Assembly (NCBI GenBank): GCA_024402135.1
Contig: JAKSJN010000001.1
Location: 310,001 to 374,000, forward strand
Length of the DNA: 64,000 nt
From: Bacteroidales bacterium
Lineage (GTDB): Bacteria > Bacteroidota > Bacteroidia > Bacteroidales > UBA932
Reading direction: 5' to 3'
Shown in pieces: positions 42,440-53,503 of the stretch. The position numbers were made by a program, and so were the translations under genes. Positions within the stretch are counted from its first letter, which is position 1. The number at the start of each line of letters is the position of its first letter. The notes under the pieces were generated by a model. It was not told where the DNA came from and ran no database searches. It saw nothing but the letters and a program-made list of their open reading frames with translations.

Positions 42440-44194
42440 ATGAAAAGTACAGGAAAGGTCACCGGTATCGTTTCGAACCTCGTGACCGTCCAGATTGATG
42501 GACCTGTTGCCGAGAACGAGCTCTGCTTCATCGACGTTGAGGGCACCAAGCTTCTTGCTGAGGTCATCAAGGTCAACGGACGCAATGCATCCGTACAGGT
42601 GTTCGAGAGCACCCGTGGCCTCAAAAACGGCGACCACGTCGAATTTGAAGGTCGAATGCTCGAGGCAACACTCGGTCCTGGTCTTCTGTCCAGCGTCTAT
42701 GACGGTCTGCAGAATGACCTTACCACCATGGAAGGAGTATTCCTCAAGAGAGGTGACTATACCGACCCTCTCAACCACGAGAAGCTCTGGGATTTCACTC
42801 CTATCGCAAAACCTGGCGACAAGGTAGTTGCATCCGACTGGCTCGGAGAAGTCAAGGAAGCGTGGATCATGCACAAGATCATGGTTCCTTTCAGCTTCAA
42901 GGGAGAATACACCGTCAAGTCCATCATAGCTGCCGGCAGCTACAATATCGACACCGAAATCGCAGTTCTTACCAATGCTGATGGTGAAGAAGTCAAGGTC
43001 ACCATGGTACAGCACTGGCCAGTAAAGGTAGCTGTAAAGGGTTACAAGGAGAAGCCGCGTCCAACCAAGATCATGGAGACCGGTGTACGCGTAATCGACA
43101 CATTCAACCCGATAGCAGAGGGAGGCACTGGCTTCATCCCTGGTCCTTTCGGATGCGGAAAGACTGTGCTTCAGCATGCGATTGCAAAGCAGGGCGAAGC
43201 CGACATCATCGTGATGGCTGCCTGCGGTGAGCGTGCCAACGAGGTCGTTGAAATCTTCACTGAGTTCCCTGAGCTCATTGACCCTCACACTGGCCACTAC
43301 CTGATGGACCGTACCACCATCATCTGCAACACATCCAACATGCCTGTTGCAGCACGTGAGGCATCTGTATATACTGCGATGACCATCTGCGAGTACTATC
43401 GCGCAATGGGACTCCGCTGCCTTCTCCTCGCAGACTCAACATCACGTTGGGCACAGGCACTCCGAGAGATGAGTAACCGTATGGAGGAACTTCCAGGTGC
43501 AGATGCATTCCCTGTCGATCTTTCATCAATCATTTCGAATTTCTACTCACGTGCGGGCATGGTTTACCTCAACAACGGCAAGACCGGAGCAGTTACCGTC
43601 ATCGGTACAGTATCCCCTGCCGGCGGTAACCTCAAGGAGCCTGTCACCGAGTCCACCAAAAAAGCAGCAAGATGCTTCTACGCACTTGAGCAGAGCCGTG
43701 CAGACCAGAAACGATATCCTGCAGTCAACCCTATCGATTCATACTCAAAGTATCTTGAGTATCCTGAGATCCAGGAGTACCTCGACAATGTTGTCGAGAA
43801 GGGATGGGTTGCAAAGGTATCAGCACTCAAGAACATGGTCCGTCGCGGACGTGAGGCACAGGATCAGATCAACATCCTCGGTGATGATGGCGTTCCAATG
43901 GGATATCACGAGACTTTCTGGAAGTCCGAGCTCATCGACTTCGCATTCCTCCAGCAGGACGCATTCGACTCTATCGACTGCATCACTCCTCTCGAGCGCC
44001 AGAAGTATATGATCAACCTCATTCTCGACATCTGCAACCGCAAGTTCGATTTCGAGGACTATGAGCAGTGCCGCGGATTCTTCAAGGACCTGATCAACTC
44101 ACTCAGGCAGATGAACTACTCGACCTTCAAGGGCGAGAGCTTCATGAACTATCTTGCACAAACCGAAAAAATGATTCAGGAATATGGCAACTAA
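42440..44194 (+). CDS. ntpA: V-type ATPase catalytic subunit A
   Basis: A 584-residue catalytic subunit. Walker A GPFGCGKTVLQHAIAK (about 231-246), Walker B region LLLADSTSRWAQAL, and catalytic Glu in ACGERANEVVE. The bulge region typical of A is present. Hydrolyses ATP to drive ion transport, or makes ATP from a gradient. The ATG at 42,440 lies 16 bases after the previous stop; a longer frame overlaps it. Confidence 0.97.
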   Translation: MKSTGKVTGIVSNLVTVQIDGPVAENELCFIDVEGTKLLAEVIKVNGRNASVQVFESTRGLKNGDHVEFEGRMLEATLGPGLLSSVYDGLQNDLTTMEGVFLKRGDYTDPLNHEKLWDFTPIAKPGDKVVASDWLGEVKEAWIMHKIMVPFSFKGEYTVKSIIAAGSYNIDTEIAVLTNADGEEVKVTMVQHWPVKVAVKGYKEKPRPTKIMETGVRVIDTFNPIAEGGTGFIPGPFGCGKTVLQHAIAKQGEADIIVMAACGERANEVVEIFTEFPELIDPHTGHYLMDRTTIICNTSNMPVAAREASVYTAMTICEYYRAMGLRCLLLADSTSRWAQALREMSNRMEELPGADAFPVDLSSIISNFYSRAGMVYLNNGKTGAVTVIGTVSPAGGNLKEPVTESTKKAARCFYALEQSRADQKRYPAVNPIDSYSKYLEYPEIQEYLDNVVEKGWVAKVSALKNMVRRGREAQDQINILGDDGVPMGYHETFWKSELIDFAFLQQDAFDSIDCITPLERQKYMINLILDICNRKFDFEDYEQCRGFFKDLINSLRQMNYSTFKGESFMNYLAQTEKMIQEYGN

Positions 44195-45506
44195 GGCATA
44201 CCAGAAAACATACACCCAGCTCGATGCCATCACCAAGGCCACAGTTGCACTGAAGGCCCAGGATGTAGCGAATGACGAGCTTGCAGTTGTCGACGGCAGA
44301 CTTGCCCAGGTCGTAAAGACCAAGGGAAGCCAGGTTACCCTCCAGGTATTCTCAGGTACCGAGGGCATCCCTACCGACGCAAAGGTATCCTTCGTCGGCA
44401 ACCCACCTGTACTCCGCGTAAGCGAACAGCTCAGCGGCCGTTTCTTCAATGCATATGGAGACCCTATTGACGGTGGTCCACAGATTGAAGGAGAGATCCG
44501 TCAGGTCGGCGGTCCTTCCGTAAACCCTTATAAGAGAAGACAGCCTTCACAGCTTATCCCTACCGGTATCGCGGGTATCGACCTCAACAATACCCTCGTG
44601 TCTGGACAGAAGATTCCTTTCTTCGCAGACCCTGACCAGCCTTACAACAAGGTTATGGCGGACGTTGCACTCCGTGCTGACGTAGACAAGATCATCCTTG
44701 GAGGTATGGGTCTTTCCAACGACGACTATCTTTTCTATCGTCACGCTTTCGAAAGCGCCGGTGCGATGGACAAGATCGTGAGCTTTGTAAACACAACCGA
44801 GGAACCTCCTGTAGAGCGTCTGCTCATCCCTGACATGGCGCTTGCTGCTGCCGAGTACTTCGCAGTCGACAAGAACGAGAAGGTGCTCGTCCTCCTTACC
44901 GACATGACTCTGTACGCCGATGCTCTCTGTATCGTTTCCAACCGTATGGACCAGATTCCTTCAAAGGACTCGATGCCAGGATCACTCTATTCTGACCTTG
45001 CAAAGATCTACGAGAAGGCCGTTCAGCTTCCTGACGGTGGTTCGATCACCATCATCGCGGTGACGACCCTCAACGACGGAGATATCACCCACGCGATTCC
45101 GGACAATACCGGTTATATCACTGAAGGTCAGCTTTTCCTCCGTGCAGATTCGGATTCGGGAAAGATCATCATCGACCCATTCCGTTCTCTTTCACGACTC
45201 AAGCAGCTCGTGCAGGGAAAGAAGACCCGTGATGACCACAGCCAGGTGATGAACGCCGGTGTACGTCTTTACGCAGATGCCCAGAACGCAAAGACCAAGC
45301 TCGAAAACGGTTTCGACCTCAGCGACTACGACGAGCGCTGCCTCAAATTCGCGAAGGACTATGCAACCGAGCTCCTCTCCATCGATGTCAACATCAAGAT
45401 CGATGAGATGCTCGACACAGCATGGAAACTGTTCAGCAGGTATTTCAGCCCTGCAGAGACTGGTATCAAGCAAGTATTCGTTGACAAGTACTGGCCAAAA
45501 GCATAA
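44184..45506 (+). CDS. ntpB: V-type ATPase subunit B
   Basis: A 440-residue B subunit, the non-catalytic partner of A. The family has FFADPDQPYNKVMADVALRA (where the P-loop of A would be), NTTEEPPVERLLIPDMALAA and MTLYADALCIVSNRMDQIPS. It overlaps the end of ntpA by 11 bases. Confidence 0.96.
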   Translation: MATKAYQKTYTQLDAITKATVALKAQDVANDELAVVDGRLAQVVKTKGSQVTLQVFSGTEGIPTDAKVSFVGNPPVLRVSEQLSGRFFNAYGDPIDGGPQIEGEIRQVGGPSVNPYKRRQPSQLIPTGIAGIDLNNTLVSGQKIPFFADPDQPYNKVMADVALRADVDKIILGGMGLSNDDYLFYRHAFESAGAMDKIVSFVNTTEEPPVERLLIPDMALAAAEYFAVDKNEKVLVLLTDMTLYADALCIVSNRMDQIPSKDSMPGSLYSDLAKIYEKAVQLPDGGSITIIAVTTLNDGDITHAIPDNTGYITEGQLFLRADSDSGKIIIDPFRSLSRLKQLVQGKKTRDDHSQVMNAGVRLYADAQNAKTKLENGFDLSDYDERCLKFAKDYATELLSIDVNIKIDEMLDTAWKLFSRYFSPAETGIKQVFVDKYWPKA

Positions 45507-45512
45507 AAGCCT

Positions 45513-46123
45513 ATGGCAATCAAGTTCCAATATAACAAAACATCCCTGACGGCTATCGGCAAGCAGTTGAAGGCACGTAAGCAGGCGCTCCCTACCCTTA
45601 AGAACAAGGAGTCGGCACTGCGTGTAAGCGTGATCGCAGCAAAAGCCGAATCCGACAGGCTGATAGCCGAACTTGAGTCTGCGCTTGGGAAGTACGACCA
45701 GATGGCCGCTCTGTGGAATGAATTCGAATCAGGACTTATCAAGGTAGAGGACGTCGAGCTGAAGACCGTAAAGGTCGCAGGTGTCAAGACCCCTGCCCTG
45801 GGAGAGATCCAGTTCTCGATCCAGCCTTTCAATGCATTTGCCAAACCGGCATGGTATGCTGACGGAATAGATATCCTCAAGCAACTGGCAAGGCTTGGAA
45901 TCGAGTCTGAAGTCTACAAAGAGAAAAGCCGTATACTTGATTACCAGCGCAAAAAGACGACCCAGAAGGTGAACCTGTACGAAAAGGTACAGATTCCGGG
46001 TTATCAGGAAGCTATCAGAAAGATCAAGCGCTTCATGGAAGATGAAGAGAACCTCAGCAAGGCTTCATCAAAGATCGTGAAGACGCGTCATGCCGCCGAA
46101 GAAGCGGAAGAGGAGGAAGTATC

Positions 46124-46127
<4 letters not shown>
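45513..46127 (+). CDS. ntpD: V-type ATPase subunit D
   Basis: A 204-residue rotor-shaft subunit. Long N-terminal and C-terminal helices (TAIGKQLKARKQALPTLKNK, then RKIKRFMEDEENLSKASSKI) pair into a coiled coil inside the A3B3 ring. It transmits rotation. It overlaps the next gene by 4 bases. Confidence 0.93.
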
Positions 46128-48342
<2,215 letters not shown>

Positions 48343-48360
48343 GAGAACCTAACATAGTAA

Positions 48361-48393
48361 AAGAATCCCGGGTCTTTCGATCCGGGATTCTTT
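48361..48393 (+). terminator. Terminator of the V-ATPase operon
   Basis: AGAATCCCGG and CCGGGATTCT, 10 bp with a 10-base loop, then TTATTATT. It lies 19 bases after the ntpK stop. Confidence 0.85.
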
Positions 48394-48422
48394 ATTATTG
48401 TCGTTGAATGTTTTGGACTTTA

Positions 48423-49376
48423 CTAGTTTTCCACTCCTGTCAGGACCTTCATATGGCTGTCCATCATGGATATCTCAAGTGGCAGATGACCCTCCACCTC
48501 TCCGTCCGCCTCGAAGCTGACTTCTGAATTACGGTCAAGAGGAATCACTCTCAGCTTCTTGCACTGAGTGTAGACCACATGCTTGCACTTATGGGTTGAT
48601 CCTGTGTAGAAACGTCTGATCTGGGTTGCTATTGTCTTGATAGGAAGGACAGGGACAATCATCACATCAAAACTGCCATCGTCAATCTTGGCATCGGATG
48701 TCTGGCGCATACCTCCTCCGGAGTATGGTCCATTGCCGAATGCGATCGAGTAACACTCCCCCTTGAATATACGCTTATCATCAGCGATCACGTCCACGTT
48801 AATTATCGGAGACTGGATGATCGTCTGGATCATTGCCCTGATATAAATGAAAGGATTTCTGTGTCCGATAGCCTTCTGGGCATTCACCTTTTCGCATATC
48901 ATCGAATCAAAACCGGTTCCGCCGATGTTGGCCATATAGGTGCTCTTGCCATCAGCGCCTGTCATACGGACGATGTCCTGATACTGGAAAGATTCCTGAG
49001 CGATGAGATCGATGACTCCGTCTATGTTGTTCGGAACTCCCAGTGAGCGGATCCAGTCATTTCCGGTTCCGATAGGAATCACTCCGAGGGTGAAATCTTC
49101 CGGATCGATACCCATATGACGGACGACATTCATCAGACCGCAGAACAGTTCATGCACTGAACCATCTCCTCCAACAGCGAGGAAACGTCTGTATCCATTT
49201 TCTGCGGCTCTTGAAGCGAGACGAATGGCATGGCCCGCGTACTCGGTAGTCACGGCGGTATAGCCGACACCAAGGTCGCGGAGTCTCTTCTCAGCCTTCT
49301 CCCAGTCCAGCATGGTCTTTCCGGAGCCGGCAAGAGGGTTGATGATGATGTACCAGTCAGTACTGTTCTCGCTCAT
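48423..49376 (-). CDS. YegS/diacylglycerol-kinase-like lipid kinase
   Basis: A 317-residue DAGK catalytic-domain protein. NPLAGSGKT (about 13-21) and AVGGDGSVHEL (about 67-77) are the nucleotide loops; GVIPIGTGNDWIRSLG (about 98-113) follows, and the C-terminal domain has DDGSFDVMIV and FEADGEV. It phosphorylates a diacylglycerol or a related lipid (sphinganine-type lipids are possible in Bacteroidota). It has a consensus promoter of its own, back to back with parA. Confidence 0.9.
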   Translation of the reverse strand: MSENSTDWYIIINPLAGSGKTMLDWEKAEKRLRDLGVGYTAVTTEYAGHAIRLASRAAENGYRRFLAVGGDGSVHELFCGLMNVVRHMGIDPEDFTLGVIPIGTGNDWIRSLGVPNNIDGVIDLIAQESFQYQDIVRMTGADGKSTYMANIGGTGFDSMICEKVNAQKAIGHRNPFIYIRAMIQTIIQSPIINVDVIADDKRIFKGECYSIAFGNGPYSGGGMRQTSDAKIDDGSFDVMIVPVLPIKTIATQIRRFYTGSTHKCKHVVYTQCKKLRVIPLDRNSEVSFEADGEVEGHLPLEISMMDSHMKVLTGVEN

Positions 49377-49433
49377 GTGTATTGTATCCGGTTATAATGA
49401 AAGCGAGCTAATTCGAAATCATTACGTTTATTG

Positions 49434-49464
49434 CAAATGTAATAAAAAGAAAGGACAGACCAAA
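49434..49464 (-). promoter_or_regulatory. Promoter of the lipid kinase gene
   Basis: On the minus strand TTTG (49,461-49,464), 19 bases, TACATTTG (49,434-49,441). Consensus match. Confidence 0.85.
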
Positions 49465-49485
49465 CAGATATGCGCAAGAATTGAA

Positions 49486-49517
49486 CTTGGATTATTTCAA
49501 AACAACCTCTAAATTTG
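49486..49517 (+). promoter_or_regulatory. parA promoter, probably leaderless
   Basis: CTTG (49,486-49,489), 20 bases, TAAATTTG (49,510-49,517), then CAGT and the parA ATG. The transcription start would fall at or next to the ATG, so the mRNA may have no leader. Confidence 0.6.
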
Positions 49518-49521
49518 CAGT

Positions 49522-50295
49522 ATGGGAAAAATCATCGCAATAGCCAATCAGAAGGGAGGCGTAGGTAAGACCACCACGGCAATCAATCTTGCAGCATCAC
49601 TCGCAGTCTTGGAGAGAAAGGTGCTGATCATTGATGCCGACCCTCAGGCAAACACCACTTCAGGCCTCAATTTCTCGTCTGACAGCGACGAGAAGAGGAC
49701 ATTGTACGAAGTGATGGAGAACGCCATTTCTGCCAGCGATGCGCTCATCCAGACAGAAATCGGCAATCTGCACATGATACCGTCCCACATCAATCTCGTT
49801 GCTATCGAGATAGAGATGATCAAGGCGTCCAACAGAGAATCGCTTCTCAAAGAAGCCCTGGAGCCTATCAGGAACGATTATGACTATATCATCATCGACT
49901 GCTCTCCTTCTCTCGGACTCGTGACCATCAACTCGCTTACAGCAGCAGACTCTGTGATCATCCCGGTCCAGCCTGAATTCTTCGCACTGGAAGGTCTCGG
50001 AAAGCTTCTCCAGACCATACGTCTGGTACAAAGCGGCACAAATCCCGACCTCACAATCGAAGGTTTCGTGGTTACGATGTTCGATGGACGTACCCGAGTG
50101 CACAACCAGGTACTCAACGAGTTGCGTGACCACTTCGAGGACATGGTATTCAATACAGTCATCCAGAGAAACATCCGCCTCAGCGAGGCTCCATCACATG
50201 GCAAGCCTATCATCCTTTATGATATCATGAGCAACGGATCCAGCAATTACCTGAACCTTGCAAAGGAGGTTCTGGACAAAAACCCAGGCATCTAA
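49522..50295 (+). CDS. parA: ParA chromosome-partitioning ATPase
   Basis: A 257-residue deviant-Walker-A ATPase: KGGVGKTTTAINLA (about 11-24), IDADPQANTT (about 37-46), IIDCSPSLG (about 122-130). It drives movement of ParB-bound origin DNA. No N-terminal DNA-binding domain, as in chromosomal ParA/Soj. It ends on the base where parB starts. Confidence 0.95.
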   Translation: MGKIIAIANQKGGVGKTTTAINLAASLAVLERKVLIIDADPQANTTSGLNFSSDSDEKRTLYEVMENAISASDALIQTEIGNLHMIPSHINLVAIEIEMIKASNRESLLKEALEPIRNDYDYIIIDCSPSLGLVTINSLTAADSVIIPVQPEFFALEGLGKLLQTIRLVQSGTNPDLTIEGFVVTMFDGRTRVHNQVLNELRDHFEDMVFNTVIQRNIRLSEAPSHGKPIILYDIMSNGSSNYLNLAKEVLDKNPGI

Positions 50296-51233
50296 TGGCA
50301 TCAAATAAGAAATTCGGATTAGGCATGGGTGTCAACGCCCTGCTTGGCAACGCCGTTGACATCGACAGCATCAGAAAACCTGTCGGCTATGTCAACAAAG
50401 AGATAGTCGGCAACCGCAGCAACGACACCAGGGAAAAGGCAGACATCGTCCGCATCCCTGTAGAGCTGATCGAGCCGAATCCTTTCCAGCCGCGAATGTC
50501 CTTCGACGGAGAGGCTCTCGAAGAGCTTGCCCAGTCCATCAGGACCCTCGGCCTTATCCAGCCTATCACCGTCCGTATGGTGGAGGACGGAAAATACCAG
50601 ATCATCAGTGGTGAACGCCGATTCCGTGCCTGCCGCAGCTGTGGCATGGAAATGATTCCTGCATATATCCGCGACACCTCGGAGCAGGGCATGATGGAGA
50701 TGGCCATCGTCGAGAATATCCAGCGCAGGGATCTTGACCCTATCGAGGTCGCACTTGGATACAAGAGACTCATCGATGAGTGTCACCTCACCCATGAGAA
50801 GATGGCTGAGCGAGTAGGAAAGAAACGTACATCCATCAGCAACTCACTCCGACTCCTTACCTTGCCTGCAAAGATTCAGCATGACCTCAAGGTCGGTCTT
50901 CTCAGCGAGGGCCATGCAAAGGTCCTTCTTGGAATCGATGACTCCATCATCCAGGAAGAGCTCTGTGACCGTGTCATCAAGGAAGGTCTGTCCGTACGCC
51001 AGCTGGAAGTTCTTGCAAAGGATCCTGAGGCGGGTCGCAAGCCTGCCGCTCCAAAACAGGACCAGCAGCTTCCCGACCATTACTATCAGGTCCTGGAACA
51101 CATAGGCAAGTATTTCACCAAGGACATCTCCCTCAAGCGTTCCGCTTCCGGAAAGGGAAGCATGACCATACGTTTCGACTCTGACGAAGAAGTCCGCAGG
51201 TTCCTCGAGGCCCTTGACAATGCCAAGATATAG
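50295..51233 (+). CDS. parB: ParB CTPase/centromere-binding protein
   Basis: A 312-residue ParB. The CTP-binding N-terminal domain has ANPFQPR-type EPNPFQPRMSF (about 57-67), GERRFRACR (about 98-106) and ENIQRRDLDPIEVALGYKRL; a helix-turn-helix (VGKKRTSISNSLRLL) binds parS, and the tail dimerises. No parS site was seen in the window by eye. Confidence 0.95.
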   Translation: MASNKKFGLGMGVNALLGNAVDIDSIRKPVGYVNKEIVGNRSNDTREKADIVRIPVELIEPNPFQPRMSFDGEALEELAQSIRTLGLIQPITVRMVEDGKYQIISGERRFRACRSCGMEMIPAYIRDTSEQGMMEMAIVENIQRRDLDPIEVALGYKRLIDECHLTHEKMAERVGKKRTSISNSLRLLTLPAKIQHDLKVGLLSEGHAKVLLGIDDSIIQEELCDRVIKEGLSVRQLEVLAKDPEAGRKPAAPKQDQQLPDHYYQVLEHIGKYFTKDISLKRSASGKGSMTIRFDSDEEVRRFLEALDNAKI

Positions 51234-52113
51234 GCTCATAAAGGTTCTTCTGGCCGCAATCCTTTTCCTTGGGGCACAGAACTGGGCTGCTGCGCAGTTC
51301 AGGGATGAGGCATTCTCCAAGGGAAACTACGGCACCGAAGAGACTGAATCTGCCGACTCCGTACAGCAGCTGTTCTCGCTCAAGGAATTCATGCTCGGCG
51401 TAGCCCACAAGCAGGAACTCAAGATCGGAACTCTGTTCGGAGGTTCGACGGTCTTCATCGGAGCCCAGCAGTTCTACCATAAGCAATACTGGAAGATTCC
51501 TGTCAGCTATGCTGGTATCGGTGCCGGTATCGGTGCCGGTATAAATGCACATAAGAACGGCAATGACAACATGGCCAAGCTCTATTACGCAGGAGCCGGA
51601 CTTGTCTATTGGGGGACCCTCATGGACGGTCTGCTGCAATATGACAAAGGCAACTATCCAAACCCTGGCAAGGCAACGATATTCTCCATCCTCATGCCTG
51701 GACTTGGACAGGCCTACAACGGAGAAGCCTGGAAAATACCTATTTACTGGGGCGCACTCATGGGAGCATACCATTACTACGATACAAATAACATCAACTA
51801 CAAGCGATACAAGCGCATACACAACGAAGCCACTACTCCGGATTCCGGATATAGCGAAAACATCAGCGCTGAAACCGCCAAATACTATCGAGACATCTAC
51901 CGTCGCTACCGAGACTATTCCACCGTTGCACTTGCAGCCTTCTACCTGCTTCAGGTCATCGATGCAAACGTCTTTTCCTACATGCAGGACTTCGAGGTCA
52001 ACGACGACATCAGCATGCACATAAGTCCGACTGTGATCACTCCTGGAACGGATTTCGCATTCTGTTCCACCGGACCGTCTGGTTTCGGTCTGAGCCTTGG
52101 ATTCACCTTCTAA
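51220..52113 (+). CDS. DUF5683 family protein
   Basis: A 297-residue protein with a signal peptide (LLAAILFLGAQNWAAAQ). The domain has ANPGKATIFSILMPGLGQAY-type sequence (GKATIFSILMPGLGQAYNGE, about 160-179), the DUF5683 mark, with hydrophobic segments around it. Small in literature; function unknown, but it often follows parB in Bacteroidota. It overlaps parB by 14 bases; ATG 51,220 is preferred over the TTG 6 bases before. Confidence 0.85.
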   Translation: MPRYRLIKVLLAAILFLGAQNWAAAQFRDEAFSKGNYGTEETESADSVQQLFSLKEFMLGVAHKQELKIGTLFGGSTVFIGAQQFYHKQYWKIPVSYAGIGAGIGAGINAHKNGNDNMAKLYYAGAGLVYWGTLMDGLLQYDKGNYPNPGKATIFSILMPGLGQAYNGEAWKIPIYWGALMGAYHYYDTNNINYKRYKRIHNEATTPDSGYSENISAETAKYYRDIYRRYRDYSTVALAAFYLLQVIDANVFSYMQDFEVNDDISMHISPTVITPGTDFAFCSTGPSGFGLSLGFTF

Positions 52114-52123
52114 CCGACCACAT

Positions 52124-53503
52124 ATGCGAGCACTGAGACTGATATCACTTACACTTTTACTGACTATGCTTACGTTCCCTCTGGATGCACAGATCCTGAA
52201 GGGCAACAAGCGTACGCTCATCAAGGAGAACAGTGATCTCAAGAATCAGATAGACTCGCTCATGAAAGAGCTCCTCATCGCAAAGGATGAGATAGGTCAG
52301 TATGAGGAGGCTCAGGCAGCCGCAGAAGCCGCCAAGAAGGTCCCACAGGGACCGATATACGATGCCGACATGACCGACAGCCTGAGGATGATGTGGTTCG
52401 TGAACAAGGCTAAGGCAGAGGCTGAAGAACTCCCGGACCTGGAAGGCGAACACTTCACCACTGATGTTCCAGACTCGGTATTCATTGCGCGCCTGGAAGC
52501 CATGAATTCCTTCATAAGACTTCCTTTCAACGAGAATGTACGCAACTACATCATACTATACTCGGAGAAGAACAAGGCGAAGATGTCGCGTATCTTGGGA
52601 CTCAGCAAGTACTACATGCCTATATTCGAGGAAGTTCTGGACCGTTACGGTCTGCCGAAGGAACTCAAGATAATGGCCATCATCGAATCTGCCCTCAACC
52701 CTGTAGCAACATCGCGTGCCGGAGCCCGAGGTCTGTGGCAGTTCATGTACAGGACCGGACTCAACTATGGTCTGACCATCAATTCTTTCGTCGACGAGAG
52801 ACTGGATGTAGAGAAATCCTCAGACGCCGCGGCACGCTATCTGGCAAGTTCGTACAAACTGTTCGGAGACTGGATGCTCGCCATAGCGTCATACAACTGC
52901 GGTTCCGGCAATGTCAACAAGGCCATCCGCCGCGCCAATGGCAAGCGCGACTTCTGGTCGATCTACCCATATCTTCCAAGGGAGACCAGAGGCTACGTTC
53001 CGGCATTCGTAGGTGCATTGTATACATACACATATGCCAGAGAATGCGGAATCGAGCCTGATGAGGAGATTTCCATGCCTTTTGAGATCGACACCTTCAT
53101 GATCCGTCGCAACCTTCATCTGGATCAGGTTGCCCAGGCGGTAGGTGCACCTATCGAGGATATCCGTAATCTCAACCCTGAATACGTCAAGGACGTCATT
53201 CCAGGGGCCTCCGTACCGTCCGTCCTGCGTTTGGACCTCCAGCACAGCGGACTGTTCATCGCACGCCAGGATTCAATCTATACAGCAGATTCCATCGCCC
53301 ACAAGGTTTACACTGATGCAAAATCCACAGGAGGTTCATCAGTTACCGTTTCCGGCAATACGATCATATACAAAGTCAAGAGTGGAGATACCCTCAGCAA
53401 GATTGCCGCACGCAACCATGTCACTGTAAATCAGCTGAGAAAATGGAACAATCTGAAGAGTGACAGACTCAGCATAGGTCAGACGATCCGGATCCAGAAA
53501 TAA
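52124..53503 (+). CDS. mltD: Membrane-bound lytic transglycosylase D-like with LysM
   Basis: A 459-residue secreted protein: signal peptide, a coiled-coil linker, an SLT domain (IMAIIESALNPVATSRAGARG-like region, about 187-205, with catalytic Glu in IIESALNP; then IASYNCGSGNVNKAIR) and a C-terminal LysM (YKVKSGDTLSKIAARNHVTV, about 416-435). It cuts glycan strands of peptidoglycan. Last gene of the parAB operon. Confidence 0.92.
   Translation: MRALRLISLTLLLTMLTFPLDAQILKGNKRTLIKENSDLKNQIDSLMKELLIAKDEIGQYEEAQAAAEAAKKVPQGPIYDADMTDSLRMMWFVNKAKAEAEELPDLEGEHFTTDVPDSVFIARLEAMNSFIRLPFNENVRNYIILYSEKNKAKMSRILGLSKYYMPIFEEVLDRYGLPKELKIMAIIESALNPVATSRAGARGLWQFMYRTGLNYGLTINSFVDERLDVEKSSDAAARYLASSYKLFGDWMLAIASYNCGSGNVNKAIRRANGKRDFWSIYPYLPRETRGYVPAFVGALYTYTYARECGIEPDEEISMPFEIDTFMIRRNLHLDQVAQAVGAPIEDIRNLNPEYVKDVIPGASVPSVLRLDLQHSGLFIARQDSIYTADSIAHKVYTDAKSTGGSSVTVSGNTIIYKVKSGDTLSKIAARNHVTVNQLRKWNNLKSDRLSIGQTIRIQK

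Noticed and set aside
42407-43297. Minus-strand frame of 296 codons opposite ntpA
   Set aside because: It lies fully inside a well-kept ATPase gene, with no start context and no protein resemblance.
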